Assembly (NCBI GenBank): GCA_026770585.1
Contig: MU647131.1
Location: 112,160 to 124,331 of the forward strand
Reading direction: 5' to 3'
From: Baffinella frigidus
Taxonomy: Eukaryota > Cryptophyceae > Cryptomonadales > Baffinellaceae
DNA length: 12,172 bases
Part shown: in pieces, positions 6,651 through 12,172 of the stretch
Layout: the number at the start of each line of letters is the position of its first letter
Numbering within the stretch: the first letter of the stretch is position 1
Program-made: the position numbers and the translations under genes
The notes under the pieces: generated by a model
Seen by the model: the letters and a program-made list of their open reading frames with translations, nothing else
What the model was told of the DNA's origin: nothing
Databases searched by the model: none

Positions 6651-7125
6651 CGGGTTCAATGTTCAAGGTTAGTGGTTCATGGTTTAGGATTCAGGTGTTA
6701 GGTTTAGGGTTTACGGGTTTAGGGTTTACGGGTTTAGGGGTTAGGGTTTAGGATCTAGGGTTTAGGTTTGAGGGTTCAGGGTTTAGGGTTTGGAGTTCAC
6801 ATGTTAAACCCTTAAATCCTGAACCCTCAATTTAGGATTGAGGGTTTAGGGTTCAGGGTTTGCGCTTTAGGGTTTAGTGTTTTGTATTTGGGGTTTAGAG
6901 TTTGGGGTTTAGGGTTAAGTATTTAGTATTGGGTGTTTATGGTTTAGTGTTTAGGGTGTAGGGTGTAGGGTTTTGGGTCAGGGTTCAGGGGTTTGGGCTT
7001 AGGGTTTAGGGTTTAGGATTTAGGGTTCAGGGTTCAGGGTTTTGGGCTTTGGGTTTAGGGTTTGGTGTTTAGGGTTTAGGGTTTAGGGTTTAGGGGTTCA
7101 GTTTGAGGGTTAAGGGTTCTTGGTT
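6651..7125 (+). repeat. Interstitial telomere-like array, G-rich on + strand
   Basis: Degenerate TTTAGGG, TTCAGGG, TTTGGGG, TTTACGGG and related units over ~475 bp, opposite in strand to the arrays at 1, 2519 and 9935. A short block at 6802-6828 is inverted to C-rich (CCCTTAAATCCTGAACCCTC) and can pair with the G-rich sequence right after it. Confidence 0.9.
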
Positions 7126-7135
7126 GTGGTGAACC

Positions 7136-7210
7136 GAGTCCCTCTGTCCAAACTCTGAGTCCTCCTGACTGATTACCGAGTCCTTCTGAGTCCTCCCGAC
7201 CGAATCCTGT
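7136..7210. repeat. ~21-bp minisatellite (GAGTCC motif)
   Basis: Units beginning GAGTCC at 7136, 7157, 7178 and a diverged GAATCC at about 7202, spaced 21-24 bases. On the minus strand it reads as heptapeptides DSVISQE, DSEFGQR, DSVHHNQ, within a frame that lacks an ATG, so coding is possible but unproven. Confidence 0.6.
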
Positions 7211-7327
7211 TTCGACTTCACTCTGTACACATCAGCAGCGTTGCAAGGGAGTGCAGGGAGCAGTCTGGTCTCAAGAGCGGTACGCTGCAAAGCAGAGACG
7301 ACTTTCCAACCAATTGTTATTTTTGAC

Positions 7328-7333
7328 TTTATT
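7328..7333 (-). promoter_or_regulatory. AATAAA signal downstream of the Cys-rich ORF
   Basis: AATAAA on the minus strand, about 45 bases after the stop of the 7377-7649 ORF, the same spacing seen for the 4216-4731 ORF. Confidence 0.4.
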
Positions 7334-7367
7334 CACTTAAATTGCTGTTCACCTCACTTCGCTTTGC

Positions 7368-7391
7368 GTTATTTCGTTATTTCGTTATTTC
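7368..7391. repeat. 8-bp tandem repeat GTTATTTC x3
   Basis: Three perfect units. The stop codon of the minus-strand Cys-rich ORF (7377-7379) lies within it, so repeat-length changes would alter the C-terminus. Confidence 0.9.
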
Positions 7392-7649
7392 GCCACATGC
7401 ATGGAAGTGGTCGCAATCAGTTTCTGACTTCCTTGTGGAAGCACCGGAGCACTCAGAGGGGGCGGTGCCCCCGTGTCTCACACAACGCCTGCACTTTCGT
7501 GGTGCCCTGGCCTTCTTGTCCTGCCCACGTGATTTGGTTCCCTTGACGCCCCCGTCGGCTCCCGCATCCGCTGACACGTCCAGCTCCATGTTCATGCCGG
7601 CCACGGCCCCTGGCGCGTGGTGCGACGGCAGCACATTACTCCCCGGCAT
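7377..7649 (-). CDS. Small protein with Cys-rich putative zinc-binding tail (possibly a gene 3' end)
   Basis: 90 codons from ATG (7647-7649) to TAA. The N-terminal half is flexible (Gly/Ala/Pro, MNMELDVSADAGADGG). A basic linker (KSRGQDKKARAPRK) leads into C53-x2-C56-x10-C67-x11-C79-D-H81-F, with one more Cys at 85, a plausible zinc-binding module. The pattern RKCRRCV.HGG....C.G.........C.HF reminds me of C-terminal Cys-rich modules in transposon-related proteins of algae and fungi, but I cannot verify this. The frame is open upstream through a Gln-rich stretch (RPQQRHQAVQQYQ) to about 7735, where a telomere-like array begins, so it may be the 3' end of a longer gene cut by that array. AATAAA follows ~45 bases after the stop. 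The GC-rich opposite strand is also open (7342-7674), but without motifs. Confidence 0.45.
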   Translation of the reverse strand: MPGSNVLPSHHAPGAVAGMNMELDVSADAGADGGVKGTKSRGQDKKARAPRKCRRCVRHGGTAPSECSGASTRKSETDCDHFHACGEITK

Positions 7650-7740
7650 TGGTTGGTATTGCTGGACAGCCTGATGCCGCTGCTGTGGCCGCGACTCCCC
7701 CCCTGCCCCCCCCCCTTCTATGGCTGCTACGACCCCGCCT

Positions 7741-7783
7741 GGTTTAGAGTGTAGGACTTAGGGTTTAGGGTTTGGGGTTTGCA
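7741..7783 (+). repeat. Short telomere-like block
   Basis: About six G-rich units (GGTTTAGAGTGTAGGACTTA, then TTTAGGG/TTTGGGG) that follow directly on the open upstream end of the Cys-rich reading frame. Confidence 0.85.
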
Positions 7784-7788
7784 TTGTA

Positions 7789-7921
7789 GCTCTGTCTCAG
7801 TCTAGTTGGGCTTACCAATATGGTGAGCCCGGGCTCTTGCTCGCTCCTAAGTTGATGGATTTGTACCACGAACCCAGCATGTCAACTTGAGAACAGTCAG
7901 CCAACCCGACTGAGGCAGAGC
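7789..7921. mobile_element. TA-flanked foldback element (M3)
   Basis: Terminal inverted repeats GCTCTG(T/C)CTCAGTC(T/G)(A/G)GTTGG (18 of 21 matching) at 7789-7809 and 7901-7921, with TA at 7787-7788 and 7922-7923. The element is 133 bp, non-coding, and has telomere-like sequence on both sides, so it appears to have inserted into the array. A 15-mer from its interior (TGTCAACTTGAGAAC, 7880-7894) recurs at 8370-8384 inside the next array. Confidence 0.75.
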
Positions 7922-7929
7922 TAGTGGGG

Positions 7930-8465
7930 GTTGCTAGGGGTGTTGGGGTATCTGGGATTCGGGTTTAAGGTTTCGGGTGTAGGGTTTAGGGTTTGGGGTT
8001 CGGGGTTTACGGTTTAGTGTTTGGGGTTTATTGGTTGTTCAGGGTTTAGGGTTTACGGTTTAGGGTTTGAAGTTTAGGGATTAGGGTTTAGGGAGTTGGG
8101 ATTTAGAATTAGGGGTTTGGGGTTTGGGGTTTGGGGTTTGGGGTTTGGGGTTTGGGGTTTGGGGTTTAGGGTTTAGGGTGAGAACCCCGGAACACTGATC
8201 TTGTGAGAGAGAGCGATGCCCAGGTAAGACCTGGGTTACGGTTCAGGGTAGAGGGCTTAGGTTGTGGGGTGTAGAGTTCGGGGTCAGGGTGTAGGGTTTA
8301 GGTTTTTGGGTTTAGGGATTAGGGTTTAGGGTTTAGGTCTTAAAGGCAGCGAGGACTTGGGGGTTAGGGTGTCAACTTGAGAACTTTAGGTTTTGGAGGT
8401 CAGGGTTTAGGGTTCAGAATTTGGGGTTTGGGGTTTGGGGTTTGGGGTTTGGGGCTTAGGGGCTT
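7930..8465 (+). repeat. Interstitial telomere-like array with homogenised TTTGGGG tracts
   Basis: G-rich degenerate units with two locally perfect TTTGGGG runs (about 8114-8166 and 8419-8454). Short unrelated islands interrupt it: 8182-8240 (containing CCCAGGTAAGACCTGGG, a small palindrome) and 8340-8395. Confidence 0.9.
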
Positions 8466-8477
8466 AGGGGTGGGGTT

Positions 8478-8609
8478 TAGAGAGAGAGATAGAGAGAGAG
8501 CGAGAGAGAAAGAGAGAGAGAGAGAGAGCGAGAGAGAGAGCGAGAGAGAGAGAGAGAGAGAGAAAGATAATGGCGAGAGCGAAAAAGAGAGAAAGCGAGA
8601 GCGAGAGAG
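8478..8609 (+). repeat. GA-rich microsatellite
   Basis: Imperfect (GA)n with GAGC, GAAA and GATA interruptions over ~130 bp. It begins in the telomere-like sequence at the 30-bp junction shared with 6046-6075. Frames of alternating Arg-Glu or Ser-Leu here are artefacts. Confidence 0.95.
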
Positions 8610-8678
8610 TTTGGGGGTTAGGGTGTAGAGTTTGGATTTTAGGCTTTGGGGGTTAGGGTGTAGAGTTTGGATTTTAGG
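8610..8678 (+). repeat. 35-bp tandem duplication of telomere-derived sequence
   Basis: TTTGGGGGTTAGGGTGTAGA and the following GTTTGGATTTTAGG occur twice, at 8610 and 8645, essentially identical. Confidence 0.9.
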
Positions 8679-8735
8679 AGGAGCCAACACCAAGAAATCA
8701 CAGGGCTTTCGCACGCCTTTTGGAGAAGTGGCACT

Positions 8736-8960
8736 CTAGTTCTCCTTTTCAACCTCTACCGTATCCGATTTCTTAGGATTTTTCTTCAGGTTCCCATCTG
8801 AATCACCGGCTTGGCGTGTCTTTTTCACCTTGAAGGTGTTTCTGATACCCCTCAGGGTCGTTTATCTTGAACTTTTGGAGGTCCAGCCGTCTAGCGGCAT
8901 TGTTCTTAAAACGAAGTGCGCCCCTCGTTTTTTTTATAATAAAATTATTTCTGTACATGT
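8736..8960 (-). pseudogene. Lys/Arg-rich gene remnant with frame shift
   Basis: On the minus strand one frame reads RFKNNAARRLDLQKFK then INDPEGYQKHLQ and ends at TGA (8803-8805). The next frame takes over at about 8835 and reads VKKTRQAGDSDGNLKKNP then KKSDTVEVEKEN to TAG (8736-8738). Both segments have ordinary, charged, protein-like composition in AT-balanced DNA, unlike the repeats around them. The simplest reading is one former coding sequence with a one-base frame change near 8835-8840, or two exons: TTCAAG|GTG there could be a splice acceptor. The upstream end is interrupted by a MITE-end remnant (8965-8983). I do not recognise the family and no function can be given. Confidence 0.35.
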
Positions 8961-8964
8961 AGTG

Positions 8965-8983
8965 TTCTTGCGAAGTATCCCTG
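8965..8983. mobile_element. Solo MITE-end remnant (M1 family)
   Basis: TTCTTGCGAAGTATCCCTG matches the right end of copy 4 (TTCTTGTGAGCGAAGTACCCCTG) with a 3-4 base deletion and one change, and is followed by TA. The rest of the element is gone. Confidence 0.5.
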
Positions 8984-9073
8984 TACAAGACACAAGGGGC
9001 CTACGCCACGACTTGTGGCGGAAAGTCTTGGTGACGATAGGTGAGAGCAGAAGTCTTTACAGGGAAGCTTGAT

Positions 9074-9180
9074 GTGATCCGAAAGGAAGCATGGCCTTTC
9101 TACAGGACAAGTTCCGGAGGTGGGAGATCGAAGAAACTAAAGGTGGGAGATCGAAGAACCTAAAGGACCTAAAGGACCTA
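9074..9180 (+). repeat. Dispersed repeat D1, longest copy
   Basis: It carries both D1 blocks. It also has its own 23-bp tandem duplication (GGTGGGAGATCGAAGAA.CTAAA at 9119 and 9142) and a 9-bp run (CCTAAAGGA). An ATG at 9091 opens a 68-codon frame (MAFLQDKFRRWEIEETKGG...) ending at 9297. Because the inverted copy at 6260-6355 breaks that frame, I treat it as a repeat rather than a gene, though it may derive from one. Confidence 0.75.
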
Positions 9181-9281
9181 ACGCTGCTATCATGGATTGG
9201 TTTACGTACCAGGTACGAGGCTTGTTTTCCCGTGCCCCTTCGGACTTCTAGTTGGCTAATCCTGGCCACCCTGGCCACGTA

Positions 9282-9659
9282 TAGCCGGTTTTTTTGAGCG
9301 GGCTGATCTGAAAAACGGTCACCTCAATTTTTTAAAATGGCCGAAGTCTTTAGTGGAATGATCCCCGAAATAGCCCAATATCCTAAAGTCTACCTAATGA
9401 CTTATATCCTAAAGTCTACCTAATGACTTATGTTCTATCGTTCGGAGTTTCCCTCCCAGAGTCGGAGTCGGAGTTCCCATCCTACCCACACTACCCACAC
9501 GAAGATCCTTACATTTTGCTTTAGGCCCAAAATTTCAAATGGCCGGAAACGATTTTAAAAATGACTTCACATTGTAAGGGCCCCTTTGTAAAGCAAAAAG
9601 AGTGCTGAGATGACCGTTTGTACAGGTGATTTGGGTCAGGCCGCTCAAAAAACCGGCTT
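9282..9659. mobile_element. 378-bp TA-flanked foldback element (M4)
   Basis: Terminal repeats (T/A)AGCCGGTTTTTTGAGCGG at both ends, extended by AAACGGTCA(C/T)CTCA further in, with TA at 9280-9281 and 9660-9661. Inner parts are AT-rich and also partly inverted (TTTTAAAATGGCCG / CGGCCATTTGAAA type blocks). It contains a perfect 26-bp tandem duplication. There is no transposase ORF. The longest non-autonomous element in the window. Confidence 0.75.
9379..9430. repeat. Perfect 26-bp tandem duplication
   Basis: Two identical copies of a unit containing TATCCTAAAGTCTACCTAAT, at 9379-9404 and 9405-9430, inside the M4 element. Confidence 0.95.
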
Positions 9660-9793
9660 TATGGCGACAAGAGGACCGCTCTTATTGGACCACTCGCATC
9701 GCCAGCACCTCCCATGCTAGGCACCATCAACGTACACGCGACACGAAGTTGACCCACCGCCGCTCCAAGAAAGCCTTAGCTGACTTGTTCTAT

Positions 9794-9831
9794 GTGAAAC
9801 ATTTCAGTAATTAACCTTAGAAACGTTTCAC
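9794..9831. repeat. 12-bp inverted repeat
   Basis: GTGAAACATTTC (9794-9805) and GAAACGTTTCAC (9820-9831) pair with one mismatch. AT-rich sequence with AATAAA and ATAATAAA follows. No gene is supported in 9662-9934. Confidence 0.6.
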
Positions 9832-9934
9832 CTGGTATTCTGAATAAAAAAATGGTTTATAATAAACAGGTCGTTTTGAGGGGGGGATTTCTGAAATGAT
9901 AAAACAGAAGGCGCTGGCAGTCTCCTGCGTTTAC

Positions 9935-10430
9935 TAAAGCCCAAACCCTGAAACCCAAAATCCTAAACCCTAAACCCTGAACCCCAAACCCCAAAATCCA
10001 AACCCTAAGCCTTGAACCCTGAACCCCAAACCTTAAGCTTTAAACTTTAAACCCTGAACCCTAATTCCTAAATGCTGAATCCTGAACCCTGAACCATAAG
10101 CCCCAAGTCTTGAACCCTAAACCCCCAAACCCGAAGCCTTAAATCCTGAACCCAAAACCCTCAACCATCAACCCTCAACCCCAGCTGAACCCCAATCCCC
10201 AACCCCAAACCCCGATTCCTGAACCCCAAACTCCAAACTCCAAACTCCAAACTCCAAACTCCAAACCCCAAAACCCCAAAACCCAAACCCCAAGCCTTGA
10301 ACCATCAACCCCAAACCCTAAGCCTGAAACTCTCAAGCCTGAATCGTAATCACTGAACCCTGAACCTTGAACCCTGAACCATGAGCCCCAAGCCTTAAAC
10401 CTTAAACCCTAAACTCTAAACTCTAAACCA
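9935..10430 (-). repeat. Interstitial telomere-like array, C-rich on + strand
   Basis: Degenerate CCCTAAA/CCCTGAA/CCCCAAA units over ~495 bp, with a homogenised CTCCAAA run of about five units at 10226-10265. It ends directly against a coding-like segment at 10432. Confidence 0.9.
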
Positions 10431-10431
10431 C

Positions 10432-10668
10432 TGCCTTCCGGGGGAATTGACTTTTGGCGGCCTCTTCCAAAACTTTGGCGTGGGAGCATCGCAGCAGAAA
10501 CCTATTGAAGCTGTTGGAGCTTTATTGAACGAAGTACAACAGCGCGCACGTTCATGTGCTCAGTGGGCTAAAAAGCCGTGGCGGACACTGCCGCGGGAGG
10601 CGTGGCCTTTGCTTTTTGGAAACATTCCGACAGGACAGCAGCTCGCCCCCCTTCAGCAGTCGAAGTAG
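10432..10668 (+). pseudogene. 5'-truncated coding-like segment G1, copy 1
   Basis: An open frame emerges from the telomere-like array without an ATG and runs to TAG at 10666-10668, including VGALLNEVQQRAR, CAQWAKKPWRTLPREAWP and LLFGNIPTGQQLAPLQQ. The central part is shared with the segment at 11641-11735, where the matching frame gives YGALMNVIQQHER...RWTETPW. Conserved positions are G-A-L-x-N-x-x-Q-Q-x-x-R, then W-x-x-x-P-W and P-R. Two diverged copies that align in frame suggest descent from a coding sequence. The family and function are unknown to me; the abrupt start at the array suggests truncation. Confidence 0.4.
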
Positions 10669-10686
10669 CCTTGATCAGACAAACGG

Positions 10687-10736
10687 GCACAGTAAAGCAC
10701 GACAGGTCGTGCACTTTAGGTCCTGTGCCTTTTTTT
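10687..10736. repeat. Hairpin followed by a T tract
   Basis: Interrupted stem GCACAG-TAAAG-CACGAC / GTCGTG-..CTTTA-..-CTGTGC with a 2-base loop, followed by seven T. In bacteria this shape would be an intrinsic terminator; in this eukaryotic setting it is probably a decayed foldback element or a chance structure. Confidence 0.45.
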
Positions 10737-10753
10737 GTGTAGGAACACGTTTA

Positions 10754-10853
10754 CCTGCAATCTGTGACAGGGTGGTCCCTATTGTGAAGTTGCAACAACC
10801 TTCCGAAACCCAAGAAACTTTGTCATTGGAACCCCCTTGTCACCGATTGCAGG
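10754..10853. mobile_element. 100-bp TA-flanked foldback element (M5)
   Basis: Terminal repeats CCTGCAATC(T/G)GTGACA.GG.GG at 10754-10774 and the inverse at 10833-10853, with TA at 10752-10753 and 10854-10855. The pairing continues inward with mismatches, so nearly the whole element can fold on itself. No coding capacity. Confidence 0.7.
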
Positions 10854-11080
10854 TAAGCAGATGTTTGGGATGCGGCGAGGTTCAGGGGGCCCGTCTGCCC
10901 CCACCAGTTTGCGCACCAGTTTTCCTAGGTGACACAGTGGGGGGAGGGTGCGTGTGGGCGAACTCTGAGGTGTACGTTGTATGTTAGTGTGCAATTATCT
11001 GTGGAGACGGTCATCGGAACCTTGTCAAGTGAGGGATCAAGCCTGATACCTGCGATGTTTGACGTCGTTGGGTTCAGCGA

Positions 11081-11120
11081 TCCTTACCCTCATCCAACGG
11101 TCGTTGGGTTATGGTAAGGG
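11081..11120. repeat. Hairpin with ~18-bp stem
   Basis: TCCTTACCCTCATCCAACG (11081-11099) and CGTTGGGTTATGGTAAGGG (11102-11120) pair with a few mismatches around a 2-base loop. GTCGTTGGGTT also occurs just upstream at 11064. Confidence 0.6.
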
Positions 11121-11235
11121 TGCGTGTACCCCACTTAGTCCTCCTACAGTACAGGAGGTAGTTCCTACTTCAGGTCCCACTCAGACCACACTACAAAATA
11201 CACCTTAGCCCTAGACGGATCCTTTAGCAGCCCGA

Positions 11236-11272
11236 TCGAGTTGCTTTACATAAATACTGTAAAGCAGCTCGA
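11236..11272. repeat. Hairpin, 15-bp stem and 7-base loop
   Basis: TCGAGTTGCTTTACA / TGTAAAGCAGCTCGA with loop TAAATAC; the single mismatch is a G-U pair in RNA. Outer CTTTAG/CTAAAAG blocks (11222-11227, 11275-11281) extend it. Could be a small foldback element or a structured RNA. Confidence 0.65.
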
Positions 11273-11280
11273 CCCCTAAA

Positions 11281-11583
11281 AGCCAGCCAAAGGGAAAGAG
11301 AAAGGTGGATGTGCAGGGGGTTTCCCCAGGCTGTACATAATGTAGCTGTGCAAAGACACATGGGGAGCGGATCGTCTCCGTTAGGGTCAACCTAGGTACA
11401 GCTACTCTTAGCGATTCGCCTGCACCTACAGTTGCGCGGCAGCACGTCCCTAGCTTACCCTTATGCGTCATGTCGTTATCCTCTCAGGCTCATACCCCAC
11501 CTATCCATGCGACGGTCTACGTGTTCGGCTCGCCTAGAGGACTTGACTAATCGCCGTCTGCTCCTCTCTGTTAGCCCATCCAC
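11281..11583. other. No feature recognised
   Basis: Mixed-composition unique sequence. A minus-strand frame (11211-11471) is open but has no motif and runs over the hairpin, so I do not call a gene. Confidence 0.4.
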
Positions 11584-11925
11584 ATGCGTTTGAGCCGAGC
11601 TGCGTTAGCACCTGCTCCCTTTCTTTTTTCTTATGGAGCTTACGGAGCTTTAATGAACGTCATACAGCAGCACGAACGTTTCTTGGTCCGATGGACCGAA
11701 ACGCCGTGGTGAGCACGGCCGCGGGGGCTGGTCCTGGAGCTATCAGGTTTCGACGGTTTCGACACGGAGAAATCCGACCAATTCCGAATCGAAGTCGTCG
11801 TGATCAAAAAAGGAACAGAACAAGACAGCCTGTGCGTACAGCCCATCTCCTGTCTGCCCCACCCACGTCCCACAAGCAGCCCCTCACGGGGTATGCGTGG
11901 GACCCCTCTATTCTCACCCAGGTAG
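11584..11925 (+). pseudogene. Coding-like segment G1, copy 2, with in-frame TGA
   Basis: From ATG 11584 the frame reads MRLSRAALAPAPFLFSYGAY then GALMNVIQQHERFLVRWTET and PW, then TGA at 11710-11712 where copy 1 has Arg. The same frame then stays open for 70 codons to TAG 11923-11925, with very protein-like sequence (SGFDGFDTEKSDQFRIEVVV then IKKGTEQDSLCVQPIS). The TGA overlaps GTGAGC, a good 5' splice site, and TATCAG lies ~35 bases on, but splicing between them (11709-11746, 38 nt) would shift the frame away from the downstream peptide. So it is either a pseudogene with a nonsense change, or two unrelated open segments. I do not recognise the family. Confidence 0.4.
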
Positions 11926-12143
11926 CTACCCTCACGTTCCTCTTTGGGACGTGGTCGGGGGCTCCACAGGTGAGGCCAGGCCTCACAAGAGGCCATGCCT
12001 CCTCATCCTCCCAAGGGCAACCTGAGCGAGACCCACGCTCCGCATCAGAGCGGCACCTTGGCGAAAAACTCTGGGGGGCCCGTGAGGGGCCCCACAGTTG
12101 GGGTGGCGCGCGTGGCCGCGTAGGCCACATCACAGCGTCTTCA
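11926..12143. other. GC-rich stretch with small palindromes, no gene
   Basis: Palindromes at 11970-11986 (GTGAGGC-CAG-GCCTCAC) and 12069-12098 (stem around GGGGGGCCC / GGGGCCCC). Open frames on both strands have no recognisable motif. Confidence 0.45.
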
Positions 12144-12172
12144 CCCCCCCCCCCCCCCCCCCCCCCCCCCCC
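12144..12172. repeat. Terminal poly-C run
   Basis: 29 consecutive C up to the end of the window. It is the end of the available sequence, so a homopolymer sequencing or assembly end is as likely as a real poly-C tract. Confidence 0.9.

Noticed and set aside
8377-8714. Frames of Arg/Glu or Ser/Leu repeats
   Set aside because: Translation of the GA microsatellite and telomere-like flank, with no independent coding signal.
9626-9814. 62-codon plus-strand frame before AATAAA
   Set aside because: It begins with GTG inside the terminal repeat of the 9282-9659 element and has no motif; the AATAAA is in generally AT-rich DNA.
10687-10736. Rho-independent terminator-like hairpin plus T tract
   Set aside because: The window is clearly eukaryotic and no gene ends here in a suitable orientation; kept only as a hairpin.
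11640-12133. Minus-strand frames of 118 and 109 codons
   Set aside because: They lie opposite the more protein-like plus-strand frame of G1 copy 2 and have no motif; GC-rich shadow frames.

Overview
The window looks like nuclear DNA of a eukaryotic microalga or related protist, from a gene-poor, repeat-rich, probably subtelomeric region. About 2.5 kb in total is degenerate telomere-type sequence (TTTAGGG with TTTGGGG, TTCAGGG and other variants), in blocks that change strand. The rest is dominated by short foldback elements flanked by TA, minisatellites and decayed coding pieces. TTTAGGG telomeres occur in plants, green algae, cryptophytes and dinoflagellates. The commonest foldback repeat encodes strings such as MYRGTSLIRN and MSEVPLY, which I recall, without being able to check, from predicted proteins of cryptophyte genomes. 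I saw no dinoflagellate spliced-leader relic, no bacterial operon structure, and no rRNA, tRNA or CRISPR.

Layout. 1-638 is a C-rich telomere-like array starting with a perfect CCCCAAA tract. 639-2518 is gene-poor and holds two foldback elements (1265-1475, 1533-1692) and a diverged tandem duplication (1717-2042). 2519-2706 is a second C-rich array. 2705-3783 holds a cluster of one MITE family (three full copies, one nested inside an older copy) with minisatellite between them. 3790-5480 is the largest low-repeat stretch. It contains the best gene candidate, a 171-codon minus-strand ORF (4216-4731) with a canonical PCNA-interacting PIP box, a good start context, an AATAAA signal and an E2F-like site upstream. 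5077-6045 is GC-rich with competing long ORFs on both strands. 6046-6160 is a MITE fragment with GA-rich flank. 6260-6650 carries two copies of a dispersed repeat.

6651-8678 is mostly G-rich telomere-like sequence, broken by a small Cys-rich minus-strand ORF (7377-7649, own AATAAA), a foldback element (7789-7921) and a GA microsatellite. 8690-9660 has a frameshifted Lys-rich gene remnant, the third copy of the dispersed repeat and a 378-bp foldback element. 9935-10430 is another C-rich array. The right 1.7 kb has two diverged copies of a coding-like segment (10432-10668 and 11584-11925, the latter with an in-frame TGA), several hairpins and a terminal 29-base poly-C run.

There is no evident pathway or operon. 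The recurring theme is genes and gene pieces bounded by telomere-like arrays and surrounded by non-autonomous TA-target transposons. The most informative items are the PIP-box gene, the nested MITE insertion that fixes the target site as TA, and the MITE ends that carry outward-reading start codons.
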